Shown here in pieces: positions 7,962 through 15,789 of a DNA stretch of 64,000 nt (position 1 is its first letter; each line of letters starts with the position of its first letter). Source of the DNA: Candidatus Agathobaculum intestinipullorum (GTDB lineage: Bacteria; Bacillota; Clostridia; Oscillospirales; Butyricicoccaceae); the NCBI GenBank assembly GCA_019117485.1, contig DWZQ01000029.1:1-64000 (forward strand), given 5' to 3'. The notes beneath the pieces are model-generated. The model worked only from the letters and a program-made list of their open reading frames with translations, was not told the origin of the DNA and made no database searches. The translations under genes and the position numbers were made by a program.

Positions 7962-8342
7962 TCAGACATCATATTTTGGCAAGTATTCTACGTTATAAAT
8001 TCCGTAATATTCATTGACAATCCTACGGATATCTTCAAAATAATTTGCTTGTGTCGGACTTCCCAGTGTACCGCTTCTCAACGAATAAGGGTTCTCCTCA
8101 TAATAAGTGATCATTTCTTTGGTCACGCCTGCAAAATAGGGAGATTGCTCATAATAAAGCGGCATCTCGACACCCTTTGACACCACAAAGTCAACACATT
8201 CCTGTTCGGATAGATCAGACAAGCGAACACCGGTTTTTACATACTCCGCAACTGAATGGTCAGTTTTCCAGATCAGCATCATAATCAGTATCATTGTAAG
8301 AAAAAGAAAAAACATTTTCTTACCGCGTGAAAGGTTTTTCAT
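7962..8342 (-). CDS. Small membrane-anchored protein of unknown function
   Basis: A 126-residue protein with a basic start (MKNLSRGKK) and one hydrophobic segment at about residues 10-24, which could be an uncleaved anchor or a signal peptide. The remainder is acidic and soluble (DLSEQECVDFVVSKG, YFEDIRRIVNEYYG) and should face outside. The ribosome site GAGGTGG precedes ATG at 8342. It has its own terminator and is a single-gene unit. I do not recognise the family. Confidence 0.7.
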   Translation of the reverse strand: MKNLSRGKKMFFLFLTMILIMMLIWKTDHSVAEYVKTGVRLSDLSEQECVDFVVSKGVEMPLYYEQSPYFAGVTKEMITYYEENPYSLRSGTLGSPTQANYFEDIRRIVNEYYGIYNVEYLPKYDV

Positions 8343-8448
8343 GCTGCCACCTCTTCAAGAATGATTGATCTGAAAGAATATCCCAAAATAATAAACATCT
8401 GAAAGGTGGTTTCTCCATTTTTACAGAAACGCATTGCAACGGCCAAAC

Positions 8449-8772
8449 CTATGACCCGCTGTGGAAAAAAGTATCCATCAATATTTTTAGTTGTTCCTGC
8501 TGTTTGGGTGTCAGTGCATGGAATTGACGCATCAAATCAGTAGCGTTATCCCACTCATGGTAACGCAATTCATTGGTCAAGAGCTGTTCCGGGGAGCATG
8601 GCAAAGCATTACACAATGCAATGAGCGTCTTCAAGCTGGGAGTTTTGATGCCCGCTTCCAACTGCCGAATATAGACTGGTGTGCGCTCGCACAGCTCGGC
8701 TAATTGATCGGAAGTCAAGCCGCGCTTTTTTCGTTCTTCTCTCAGTGCTTCACCAAACTTCTGCAAATCCAT
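8449..8772 (-). CDS. XRE-family HTH regulator
   Basis: A 107-residue protein with a classic HTH_3 domain at about residues 5-62 (GLTSDQLAELCERTPVYIRQ, LEAGIKTPSLKTLIALCNAL) and a short C-terminal helix (LTPKQQEQLKILMDTFF) found in many two-state regulators. ATG at 8772 follows a GGAGACGG ribosome site. An upstream in-frame extension to 8940 would cross the promoter and is unlikely. It is divergent from the secreted-protein gene at 8979. The 11-bp inverted repeat between them is a good operator candidate for both. Confidence 0.8.
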   Translation of the reverse strand: MDLQKFGEALREERKKRGLTSDQLAELCERTPVYIRQLEAGIKTPSLKTLIALCNALPCSPEQLLTNELRYHEWDNATDLMRQFHALTPKQQEQLKILMDTFFHSGS

Positions 8773-8851
8773 TGTTTTCCGTCTCCGCAATTTCAGATAC
8801 ATTTTAGTATGCTTCAAGCATAGTAAAAAATGTATTTCGCGAATAGTAGCC

Positions 8852-8877
8852 AATAGAATACAAAAATGTATTCTATT
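8852..8877. promoter_or_regulatory. Putative operator between divergent XRE and secreted-protein genes
   Basis: AATAGAATACA (8852-8862) and TGTATTCTATT (8867-8877) form a perfect 11-bp inverted repeat with a 4-nt AAAA spacer. A second, looser palindrome (ATACATTTTAGTATGC against GCATAGTAAAAAATGTAT, about 8800-8834) lies nearer the XRE start. Neither has a terminator-like T run in the right place, so operator function is the simpler reading. Confidence 0.5.
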
Positions 8878-8978
8878 TTTTAGTGAAGCATTGCACCTGA
8901 TATGAGAAAGATGTATAATAAAGGAAAACATCCCGCGCATACGGGCAAAACATCAATGAAAGGCAGGAAGAACGCCCT

Positions 8979-10124
8979 ATGTTTAAAAAACTCATTTCCA
9001 GCCTACTGGCTGCAAGCATGCTGGCAACCTTTGCAAGTGCAGCATCCGGCAATACACAGACTGCAGAGCCGTCTCTCCATGCGATTTACGTCGATGGAAC
9101 TAAGGCGAACGTCGCAGCGTACGAAATCAATGACAACAACTATTTCAAGCTGCGTGACATCGCGGCCATCGTCAACGGCAGCGAAAAGCAGTTCGAAGTG
9201 AGCTGGAACAACGATGCACAACGTATTGACCGCACTTCCGGCAAGCCCTATACCACTGTTGGCGGCGAGCTGGGCGCTATCGGCTCCGCATCCAAGAAAG
9301 CAGAGTCTTCGACGGCAGTCGTTTACAAGGACAATACTAAGATGGACTACACCGGCTACAACATCGACGACAACAACTACTACAAGCTGCGCGATGTCTG
9401 CGAGTCCTTTAACATCGGCATCAAGTGGGACGGCACGAACCAGCGTGTTGACATCCTGACCGATGAAAGCTATGTGGATGACAGTCAGGAGACTGAGAAG
9501 CCAGATGAACATGAGGGCAAGATTTACCTCAACGGTGTATGGATCGACGGCATTGTAAAGGTAGACGGCAAGGAGACTGCCCTGATCGTCAATGGTCAGG
9601 AATACGGGCCGGATGAAAAGTTCGTTCTGGATGGCAAGACCTATATCGTTGTGCATGATCCTATTTTCAATGATCAATTGATTCCGATCGACTACAAAGA
9701 TCCAAACGAGCCTGAAGAAGATGACGCTCCCGAAATCCCCAGCTATCTGAAGATGAATGAGTTTACCGATGACTATCTGGCTTTTCTGGAGGACAGCGGC
9801 GAGCTGATCATCACAAAAACGATTAAATATCAGATCTATTATAAGGGCCGCCCGTTCCAGCATGCCGTTAAATTGGCCGTTAAGGATATGGATCGAGACG
9901 TATATATCACCATGTTCGAAAGCAATTCGGATGGTTCCGGCGAGTTCAAAATCTCGATGACACAGAGCGACTACGAGGCAGAGATGAACGATGAACTGGA
10001 GTTCTACGTCACTATGGCAAATGGCGGTTCTATGGAGTTCGACGGAAAATACTATATGCTGGGAGGCGGTTCGATTCATGAATTAGGACTAAACGGAGCG
10101 CGCCTGCATTATCAAGTAATATAA
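8979..10124 (+). CDS. Secreted protein with two stalk-like repeats
   Basis: A 381-residue exported protein. The signal peptide is about residues 1-22 (LISSLLAASMLATFASA). Two repeats of about 75 residues follow, marked YEINDNNYFKLRDIAAIV and YNIDDNNYYKLRDVCESF. These match the copper amine oxidase N-terminal-like (stalk) domain common in Clostridia surface proteins, which does not imply oxidase activity. An acidic middle (PNEPEEDDAPEIPS) leads to a C-terminal beta-rich part I do not recognise. AGGAAG lies about 8 nt before ATG at 8979. No SLH or sorting signal is visible, so it may be released. It lies divergent from an XRE regulator that may control it. Confidence 0.75.
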   Translation: MFKKLISSLLAASMLATFASAASGNTQTAEPSLHAIYVDGTKANVAAYEINDNNYFKLRDIAAIVNGSEKQFEVSWNNDAQRIDRTSGKPYTTVGGELGAIGSASKKAESSTAVVYKDNTKMDYTGYNIDDNNYYKLRDVCESFNIGIKWDGTNQRVDILTDESYVDDSQETEKPDEHEGKIYLNGVWIDGIVKVDGKETALIVNGQEYGPDEKFVLDGKTYIVVHDPIFNDQLIPIDYKDPNEPEEDDAPEIPSYLKMNEFTDDYLAFLEDSGELIITKTIKYQIYYKGRPFQHAVKLAVKDMDRDVYITMFESNSDGSGEFKISMTQSDYEAEMNDELEFYVTMANGGSMEFDGKYYMLGGGSIHELGLNGARLHYQVI

Positions 10125-10145
10125 AAAGCTGACAAATGCTTATAA

Positions 10146-10242
10146 AGAGAACCACCACAAATTGAACTGCGCCCCATTTGTTAGACAGTATGGTATACTG
10201 AATAACAAGTCGGGTGCAGTTCATGAGGGTGGTTCTTTTCTT
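10146..10242. repeat. MITE-like palindromic element
   Basis: The left end (GAGAACCACC, then TTGAACTGCGCCCCATTTG) and the right end (GGGTGCAGTTCA, then GGGTGGTTC) form an imperfect inverted repeat of about 28 bp around a core of about 45 bp. The phrase TGAACTGC.CCC plus TTGTTAGACA resembles the tips of IS3/IS150-group elements, so this could be an internally deleted derivative. The hairpin could also stop transcription from the gene at 8979, since a T-rich tract follows. Confidence 0.45.
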
Positions 10243-10580
10243 ATCTTTGCTGCTCTACCACAAGCAGTTTTTTCGACGTTCTGAATAAGGCTCAACTCAC
10301 TTTCTAAACCACTGATTCTGATAAACTTTTTGGGTATGGTTTAACTGTAAAAAACGCTTATCTTTGAACCGAATAATTGTCCACCTGTTGGCCCTTTTAA
10401 GGTGAAAAACAAGTGCGAAAATCCTAAAGAAAAAAAGAGCCTTTCACGCTCCTTTTTTTCCGGGTAAAAAAACACCCTAAATGGGACAACCTCTGAAATG
10501 ACCTATTGAATCCCTAAAACCCTAGACAGCGTCTAGCATTTTGCGCATCGGAAAGTGCGAAAATTACTCGAATTCGAAAT

Positions 10581-10609
10581 TCAAGGATTTTCGCAGCGAA
10601 AATCCTTGA
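10581..10609. other. Strong hairpin in gene-free region
   Basis: TCAAGGATTTTCG (10581-10593) pairs perfectly with CGAAAATCCTTGA (10597-10609) around a 3-nt loop. It is followed on the + strand by A residues, so it is not a + strand terminator. On the minus strand it is followed by ATTTCGAATTC, a poor T run. Its role is unknown. Confidence 0.45.
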
Positions 10610-10699
10610 AAAAATAGGCAATATAAATGGTCAACTTCGCAGTATTTTGACAGGCTTGCACAAGCGCATATTTACATTAGAAAATTACGGCATTTTTCC

Positions 10700-10897
10700 C
10701 TATGCGTGAACCTCGAGATTGTGAAGCATCTTGATAAACTCAGGGTTATTATGATCCACAATGTTGCTGTGACCCATATCCAGAGCGTCGATTTTTGCCA
10801 TCTCATTCTGAGTCAACGAAAAGTCCCAAATATCGAAATTCTGCTCCATGCGATCTTTATGCACAGTCTTGGGGATAACTACTACGCCCCAGTGAGA
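10700..10897 (-). pseudogene. Aldo/keto reductase, C-terminal fragment only
   Basis: The last 65 or so residues of an aldo/keto reductase: GVVVIPKTVHKDRMEQNFDI, then FSLTQNEMAKIDALDMG and IVDHNNPEF. The IPK and the Arg of HKDRMEQN belong to the NADPH-binding end of this family. The catalytic Asp/Tyr/Lys/His region, about 220 residues, is missing. Upstream sequence is unrelated. It is a deletion remnant. Confidence 0.8.
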
Positions 10898-11111
10898 CTG
10901 GGTGCTTTCCCTTCCTTTGTCACCGATGCCTTTACCCCCGAACATCCGGTGAAAATAAAGATAGCCGCAGCGTCACAGAAGTTTTTCAGTATCTCTGTTG
11001 CATAGTTTGACTACTTTTGTGCATCCGGCAGTCCATTCTTCAAATAGTTCTGTACGATGCTGAAGCACCGCACTGGTCAAATAATTGACCCCCTTTACCA
11101 ATTCCTTCTTG

Positions 11112-11140
11112 TTGATTAAAACGAACAGATGTTCTAAAAT
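11112..11140 (+). promoter_or_regulatory. SOS-type promoter of the Y-family polymerase
   Basis: A -35 (TTGATT, 11112-11117) and -10 (TAAAAT, 11135-11140) are 17 bp apart. CGAACAGATGTTCT (11122-11135) fills the spacer and matches the Firmicutes LexA box (CGAACRNRYGTTYG) except at the last base. The host lexA promoter in this window carries the related CGAACGGATGTTCC. DNA damage should therefore induce the downstream pair. Confidence 0.75.
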
Positions 11141-11218
11141 GGTTGCATAGAGCTATGAAAATACGGATCACAGCGTTGCCGTCACACAGCCATGATCGGG
11201 AAGGGGGCGCACCGAAGG

Positions 11219-12727
11219 ATGCAGCAACGAACCTATATCGCAATTGATCTCAAGAGCTTTTATGCTTCGGTGGAGTGCCGGGAGCGCGGACTTGACCCAA
11301 TGGACACCAACCTTCTGGTTGCAGACGAGAGCCGTACCAATAAAACCATCTGCCTTGCGGTCACGCCTACGCTGAAATCCTACGGCATTTCCGGACGCAG
11401 CAGGCTCTTTGAAGTCACACAGCGTGTAAAAGAGGTCAATGTCAAAAGACAATGGACAGCCCCGGGAAGGAAGCTGGAAGGCTCGTCTTGTTTGCAATCC
11501 GAACTGCAAGCCAATCCCAAGCTGGCGGTTGACTTTATCATCGCACCACCGCGCATGGCGCATTATATAGAATACAGCACACGGATTTATCAGATTTATC
11601 TGAAATATGTTGCGCCGGAGGACATTGTAGTTTACTCCATTGACGAAGTATTCATGGATGTGACAAACTACCTGCACACCTACAACCTCACCGCCCATGA
11701 CCTCGCCGGAACAATCATTCGGGATGTGATTGAGACCACCGGTATCACAGCGACGGCAGGGATCGGCACAAATCTCTTTCTTAGCAAAGTGGCAATGGAT
11801 ATTGTAGCCAAGCATATTCCGGCAGACCAAAACGGTGTACGAATCGCGGAACTGGATGAAATGCGCTATCGGCAAACCATGTGGTCACATCAGCCGCTTA
11901 CCGACTTTTGGCGGGTTGGACGTGGGTACGCCAAAAAACTGGCATCGTACGGTATGGTCACAATGGGCGATGTGGCAAGGTGCTCCCTCCAAAATGAATC
12001 ACTGCTTTACCGGCTGTTTGGAAAAAACGCGGAGCTGCTGATCGATCATGCATGGGGCTGGGAGCCGACTACCATCGCGGCAATCAAAGCGTATCAACCA
12101 AGCACCAACAGTCTGGGATCAGGGCAAGTGCTACATTGTCCTTATGAAGCGGAGAAGGCAAAACTCGTCCTGCGGGAAATGGCAGATGTGCTGTCGCTCG
12201 ACTTAGTAGACAAAGGACTTGTCACCGATCAGATTGTTGTAACGGTTGGGTATGATATAGAAAATCTCACCGACCCGAAGCGGCGAATGCAGTATCGCGG
12301 TGCAATTGTAACAGATGGCTACGGGCGGAATATCCCCAAGCATGCCCACGGCACGATCAATCTGAACGGTTTCACTGCGTCCACCGAAAAAATTCTGTCC
12401 GCAGTTTCCACAGTATTTGACCGGATTGTGGATAAAAATCTTTTGGTGCGCAGATTGAATCTCACCGCCAATCATGTCATACCGGAAACGTCTGTATCTG
12501 AGAAAAACGCCGGATATGAACAGCTTGATCTATTCACGGATTACACAGTAAAGCAGGCAGAACAGGAACAAGAACAGCACCGACTGGAGCGGGAACGGAG
12601 CATGCAGAAAACCCTGCTGACAATCAAGAAGAAATTCGGGAAGAATGCTATCCTGCGGGGCATGAATCTGGAGGAAGGGGCAACGGGCAAAGACCGGAAT
12701 GCACAGATTGGAGGACACAAGGCATGA
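11219..12727 (+). CDS. Y-family DNA polymerase (DinB/UmuC type)
   Basis: A 502-residue translesion polymerase. The palm domain shows IDLKSFYASVE with catalytic Asp10 and YSIDEVFMDV with Asp142-Glu143, the two metal sites of the family. Helix-hairpin-helix and little-finger parts follow, then a charged tail. It should copy past DNA lesions with low fidelity. I chose ATG at 11219, preceded by AAGGGGG, over an ATG at 11192 without a ribosome site. It is longer than DinB and resembles the UmuC-like enzymes carried by Firmicutes plasmids and integrative elements. It overlaps the YolD-like gene by ATGA, and the promoter carries a LexA-type box. Confidence 0.9.
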   Translation: MQQRTYIAIDLKSFYASVECRERGLDPMDTNLLVADESRTNKTICLAVTPTLKSYGISGRSRLFEVTQRVKEVNVKRQWTAPGRKLEGSSCLQSELQANPKLAVDFIIAPPRMAHYIEYSTRIYQIYLKYVAPEDIVVYSIDEVFMDVTNYLHTYNLTAHDLAGTIIRDVIETTGITATAGIGTNLFLSKVAMDIVAKHIPADQNGVRIAELDEMRYRQTMWSHQPLTDFWRVGRGYAKKLASYGMVTMGDVARCSLQNESLLYRLFGKNAELLIDHAWGWEPTTIAAIKAYQPSTNSLGSGQVLHCPYEAEKAKLVLREMADVLSLDLVDKGLVTDQIVVTVGYDIENLTDPKRRMQYRGAIVTDGYGRNIPKHAHGTINLNGFTASTEKILSAVSTVFDRIVDKNLLVRRLNLTANHVIPETSVSEKNAGYEQLDLFTDYTVKQAEQEQEQHRLERERSMQKTLLTIKKKFGKNAILRGMNLEEGATGKDRNAQIGGHKA

Positions 12728-13161
12728 CGCAAGACACACGTTGTGGGCAATACGAGGACATCATTTATCTGCCTCATCCCGTCTCAAAAACAAGGCCGCA
12801 GATGCCCATGTCAGATCGTGCTGCGCAATTTTCTCCCTTTGCCGCCCTCACCGGTTATGACGCAGCCATTCGAGAGACCGCGCGTCTGACGGATAAAAAG
12901 CTGGTACTGGACGAAGAAACCTGTGCGCTTCTGGACAGAAAACAGCAGTATCTCTGCGAAATCATTGCGGAAAAGCCCGAGATGACCGTCACTTATTTTG
13001 TGCCGGATGAGCGGAAAGACGGCGGATCATATGTTACCGTGACCGGCAAACTCAGGCGAATCGATCTGTGCGCACGGCTACTGGTGCTGACCGATGGTAG
13101 AAACATACCACTGGATGACATTGCCGATCTGGAGAGCAAGTGGTTTGGTAACATTATATAA
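12724..13161 (+). CDS. YolD-like protein, polymerase partner
   Basis: A 145-residue protein of the YolD-like type (DRAAQFSPFAALTGYDAAIR, later IPLDDIADLE). YolD-like genes usually sit next to Y-family polymerases in Firmicutes, and their product is thought to assist or restrain the polymerase. The start overlaps the polymerase stop (ATGA), with GGAGG 8 nt upstream, so the two are translationally coupled and share the SOS-type promoter. Confidence 0.8.
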   Translation: MTQDTRCGQYEDIIYLPHPVSKTRPQMPMSDRAAQFSPFAALTGYDAAIRETARLTDKKLVLDEETCALLDRKQQYLCEIIAEKPEMTVTYFVPDERKDGGSYVTVTGKLRRIDLCARLLVLTDGRNIPLDDIADLESKWFGNII

Positions 13162-13389
13162 ATACGATTGTCTGCATCGTTTCGGCTTCTTTTTTCTGTC
13201 AGAAACTGCATCTCTGGCGCGATTTGGAATAGAGCAAGTGTCTTTACTCCAAAAATTAACTTTTTTTACATAATGACGATAATAAAATAAAGAGAACTTT
13301 ATTTCCAAGAATATGAAGAAGTCGGTGTCGAAAATAACAGGACATGTTAAAATGATGCATCACAAAAAACAATACAGGAGGGAAATTAT

Positions 13390-14127
13390 ATGGGGTTGAT
13401 CATTGGTCAGTTGCCGAGATTACCGGATGAACTCGTCAATAACAGTTGGGTAAAATACATGGATGTATCAAATCAAGGCGATGCCCCGCAAGACAGCTCT
13501 GTCGGAGAGAAATTGGAAGTCTTAAAGCCGGGACAGATTCTTGATCATATAGACATCAGCAGTGCAATACCGCTTGACCCGCAATTCGGAAACAATATCC
13601 AATACGATCTGGACAGTCCCTTTGTTGTAAAAGGGCGGCAGGATTTTGTTGAATTTTCAGATGGTAATATTTCTGAGAAAGCGAAGGAATTAGCTGCACA
13701 GATGACGGAATATCCCGTGGGTGTTGCGTTTTCCATTGATGGGTTGAGTATGGAGCAGATTGCCGACCTTGTAGGCAATATTGGAAAAGAAGTGGATAGC
13801 GCCTTTGCCGCAGGGCAAATTTCAGAGCAAGAATATGCTGCCTTAAACAAAGGACTGGATACCTATACTGATTTTATGACCGAAAATTCCGAAAAGCAAA
13901 AGGCTTCTTTTGCGGTTATGAAGCAAACGGCGGCCGCAACAAAAGCAAAGATTCAAAGTGGCGCATCGGATAAAGAAATGGCTGATTACGCAGAACTTGT
14001 ACATGAAAAATGGCAGGAGAAAATCAGTGAGTATCTTGAGGAAAATGCATTTGATCGGACGGCATTAGATCAGATGATTGCTGCTATTCGTACTGGAAAA
14101 ATGATGTCTTTTCATACTCTGGCATAA
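13390..14127 (+). CDS. Hypothetical protein, alpha-helical
   Basis: A 245-residue soluble protein with no signal peptide or membrane segment. The N-terminal third is mixed (PGQILDHIDISSAIPLDP). The rest is predicted mostly helical and rich in Ala, Glu and Lys (SEKAKELAAQMTEY, FAVMKQTAAATKAKIQSGAS). The ribosome site ACAGGAGGG precedes ATG at 13390. It has its own strong terminator and lies between the SOS-type polymerase pair and the SOS-type RNA promoter. I do not recognise the family. Confidence 0.7.
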   Translation: MGLIIGQLPRLPDELVNNSWVKYMDVSNQGDAPQDSSVGEKLEVLKPGQILDHIDISSAIPLDPQFGNNIQYDLDSPFVVKGRQDFVEFSDGNISEKAKELAAQMTEYPVGVAFSIDGLSMEQIADLVGNIGKEVDSAFAAGQISEQEYAALNKGLDTYTDFMTENSEKQKASFAVMKQTAAATKAKIQSGASDKEMADYAELVHEKWQEKISEYLEENAFDRTALDQMIAAIRTGKMMSFHTLA

Positions 14128-14170
14128 AAAGATGACATTCCACAAGTGAAGTGTATTGTTAAACAGGGAT

Positions 14171-14221
14171 AAAAAGTCCTCTCTGGCCAATGCTTTGCGC
14201 AAAGGCAAGAGAGGACTTTTT
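14171..14221 (+). terminator. Intrinsic terminator after the hypothetical gene
   Basis: AAAAAGTCCTCTCT (14171-14184) pairs perfectly with AGAGAGGACTTTTT (14208-14221), a 14-bp stem ending in a T run. Confidence 0.88.
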
Positions 14222-14318
14222 GTTTAGTTGATAGATGACAGCAGGTATCTGTTTCAGATCTCTTAACGCCTAATATAATGAGAAACAACAAAAATAACAA
14301 ACTTTTCGCAGAAATATA

Positions 14319-14347
14319 TTGACGAACATTTGTTCTAATATTATAAT
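14319..14347 (+). promoter_or_regulatory. Near-consensus promoter with an embedded SOS box
   Basis: TTGACG (14319-14324) and TATAAT (14342-14347) are 17 bp apart, close to the sigma-A consensus. CGAACATTTGTTCT (14323-14336) overlaps the -35 and fills the spacer. It has the CGAAC-N4-GTTC core of the LexA box seen before lexA and before the polymerase. It should be strong when LexA is cleaved and tightly shut otherwise. Confidence 0.75.
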
Positions 14348-14353
14348 AGCGAT

Positions 14354-14565
14354 GTAATAAAAAATATGGCAGCGTATGGAGGCGGCAACCTCCACACGCC
14401 TGCGCAGGTGAGTTAGCACCTACACAACGGATTACTCCGCACCGCAAGACCAGTATACCCTTTTTTGACCTCTTTGACAAGATGGGGACTGTTTTGCGGA
14501 GCGTATTTCGCATTCGGTTCAGACCTCCGTACCGTGTAGGCCACAGGTCCTGCACGGTATTTTTT
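14354..14565 (+). ncRNA. Candidate SOS-inducible structured RNA / tnpB leader
   Basis: The stretch between the promoter and a strong terminator folds well and has no long frame. Visible stems are GCGT-TGGAGG with CCTCCA-ACGC (about 14372-14399), AGGTG with CACCT (about 14406-14420), and a long-range arm CTCCGCA with TGCGGAG enclosing CAGT/ACTG and CCC/GGG (about 14435-14501). The terminator stem follows. A 16-codon frame from ATG at 14366 lacks a ribosome site. It could be an independent small RNA, an attenuated leader of the TnpB gene, or a relative of TnpB guide RNAs placed upstream. Typical TnpB guides lie at the 3' end. I cannot name a known family. Confidence 0.5.
14530..14565 (+). terminator. 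Intrinsic terminator between the SOS promoter and tnpB
   Basis: TACCGTGTAGG (14530-14540) pairs with CCTGCACGGTA (14549-14559), 11 bp with one G-U pair, followed by six T. It lies 41 bp before the TnpB start, so it would end the leader RNA or act as an attenuator. Confidence 0.85.
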
Positions 14566-14605
14566 GTTCGATGCATTTCATCATCCGACAAAAGGAGGAA
14601 CAAAC

Positions 14606-15346
14606 ATGAACAGGAAGTTTGAAACCGTATTCCGTACCTATTCATATCGCTTGTACCCGACCAAAATGCAGCAGCTGGAACTCAAAGCACTATTTGACTT
14701 GCAGGATCATGCGTTTAACGATTGGGCCGATCTTGCCAATCGCGGTGTGGCACAGGGGAAAAGCTATGAGACGATCCAGAAGGAAATCGAATCCCATGAG
14801 ATTCTCACCGAACGTAGGGAGGATCGTTATGCGCTCAGCGTTACTCGCAGCCATGTGCTGACACTGGCACGCCGTCTCTACGACCACCAGATTGAGCGTA
14901 TTCGTTTTCGCCTGCCTGACCGCCAGCAGCGCTCGTTTACCTATAAGACGGTTGGTATCAGCGAGCATTATCTGGTTATTCCCTCGATCGGCACGATTGC
15001 CATGCTCAACTATCGTCCGTTTCCCGATCATGCAGAACTGCGTTATGCTAAGGTTCTGGTAGATTGCTATGGTGCCGAATACCGTGTTGATCTGGTGCTG
15101 GCGGTCTTGCTCCCGATTGCAGAAGAGCAGCCGGTGCATTATGAAAAGGTAGTCGGTCTGGATTATACACAAAATGGCCTGTATGTCACCAATACCGGCG
15201 AAAACGCTGGTTATCCGGGTTATCAGAAGATGGCACAGGAACAGCTTCGCCGCTACCATCGTGCAGCAGAACGGTTTCACACCGGAAGCCATCGTTGGCG
15301 TAAGCATAGTAACAGATTCCATACTGCTTTTCAGCAGTTTACATAA
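14606..15346 (+). pseudogene. TnpB (IS200/IS605, Cas12-like) truncated after RuvC-I
   Basis: A 246-residue N-terminal part of a TnpB-type RNA-guided nuclease. The start is typical (TYSYRLYPTKMQQLELKALF). The wedge/REC region follows, and RuvC-I is visible in VVGLDYTQNGLYV with its catalytic Asp, then AGYPGYQKMAQEQLRRYHR. Homology stops near HRWRKH. RuvC-II (Glu), the zinc finger and RuvC-III (Asp) are absent and the sequence runs into a stop at 15344-15346, so cleavage is impossible. AAAGGAGG precedes ATG at 14606. No tnpA is visible. A truncated but expressed RNA-binding protein, as in repurposed TnpB lineages, cannot be excluded. Confidence 0.75.
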
Positions 15347-15781
15347 AATATTCCTACTTCGAAGCAAAAAACAGTTGTTACTTCTAATTTCAGCGCTCTC
15401 TTGGCAAACATGCTCGAGATGATCATTGAAAATGGCTATACAATTAAAAAATGTAAACTTTGTGGCCGGTATTTTGTACCAATCGGAAACAATAATATTG
15501 AATACTGTTCTCGTATTCGTGAAGGCAAACAAACTTGCCGAGATATTGGCCCCAAACAATATTCACAAAATAAAATAAAAAATGATAAGGTGAAAAACGA
15601 ACTGAAGAAAATATATAACAGATTGAGAAATCAAAAAGAGCGGCATCCGGAACAACCAGAATATGCAAAACAGTTTGAAGAATTCAAACAAAAGTCCAAA
15701 CAGCTTGAACATTCTTATCGGGCTGGAGAATTATCCGAATCTGAGATGATGTCTGCGTTGGATATTTGGAAAGCGAGATGA
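15347..15781 (+). pseudogene. DUF6076-type protein, N-terminally truncated
   Basis: The open frame runs from the stop of the TnpB remnant (TAA at 15344) to TGA at 15779. It carries a zinc-ribbon-like pair, CKLCGRYFVP and later YCSRIREGKQTCRDIG, then a lysine-rich helical tail. The arrangement matches the C-terminal part of DUF6076-like proteins of Clostridia as I recall them. The preceding part of the gene is missing and no ribosome site is visible, so it looks fused by deletion to the TnpB fragment. Confidence 0.5.
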
Positions 15782-15789
15782 TCATCCAA

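Larger units (their letters stand above)
10125..10699. other. 575-bp gene-free stretch with hairpins and IS-like remnants
   Basis: No frame looks coding. The stretch holds a MITE-like palindromic element (10146-10242), a weak A-rich/T-rich hairpin near 10428-10460, the short palindrome CTAGACAGCGTCTAG (10522-10536) and a strong hairpin at 10581-10609. The string AAGTGCGAAAAT occurs twice (near 10411 and 10553) and is similar to the tip of the IS256 element at 1229. This may be coincidence or old IS debris. Confidence 0.4.

Noticed and set aside
9003..10079. Long minus-strand frame of 358 codons opposite the secreted protein gene
   Set aside because: It has no ribosome site or family resemblance, and the + strand product has a signal peptide and clear repeats.
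14366..14416. 16-codon leader peptide frame before TnpB
   Set aside because: No ribosome site precedes the ATG, and the sequence folds into strong hairpins instead.
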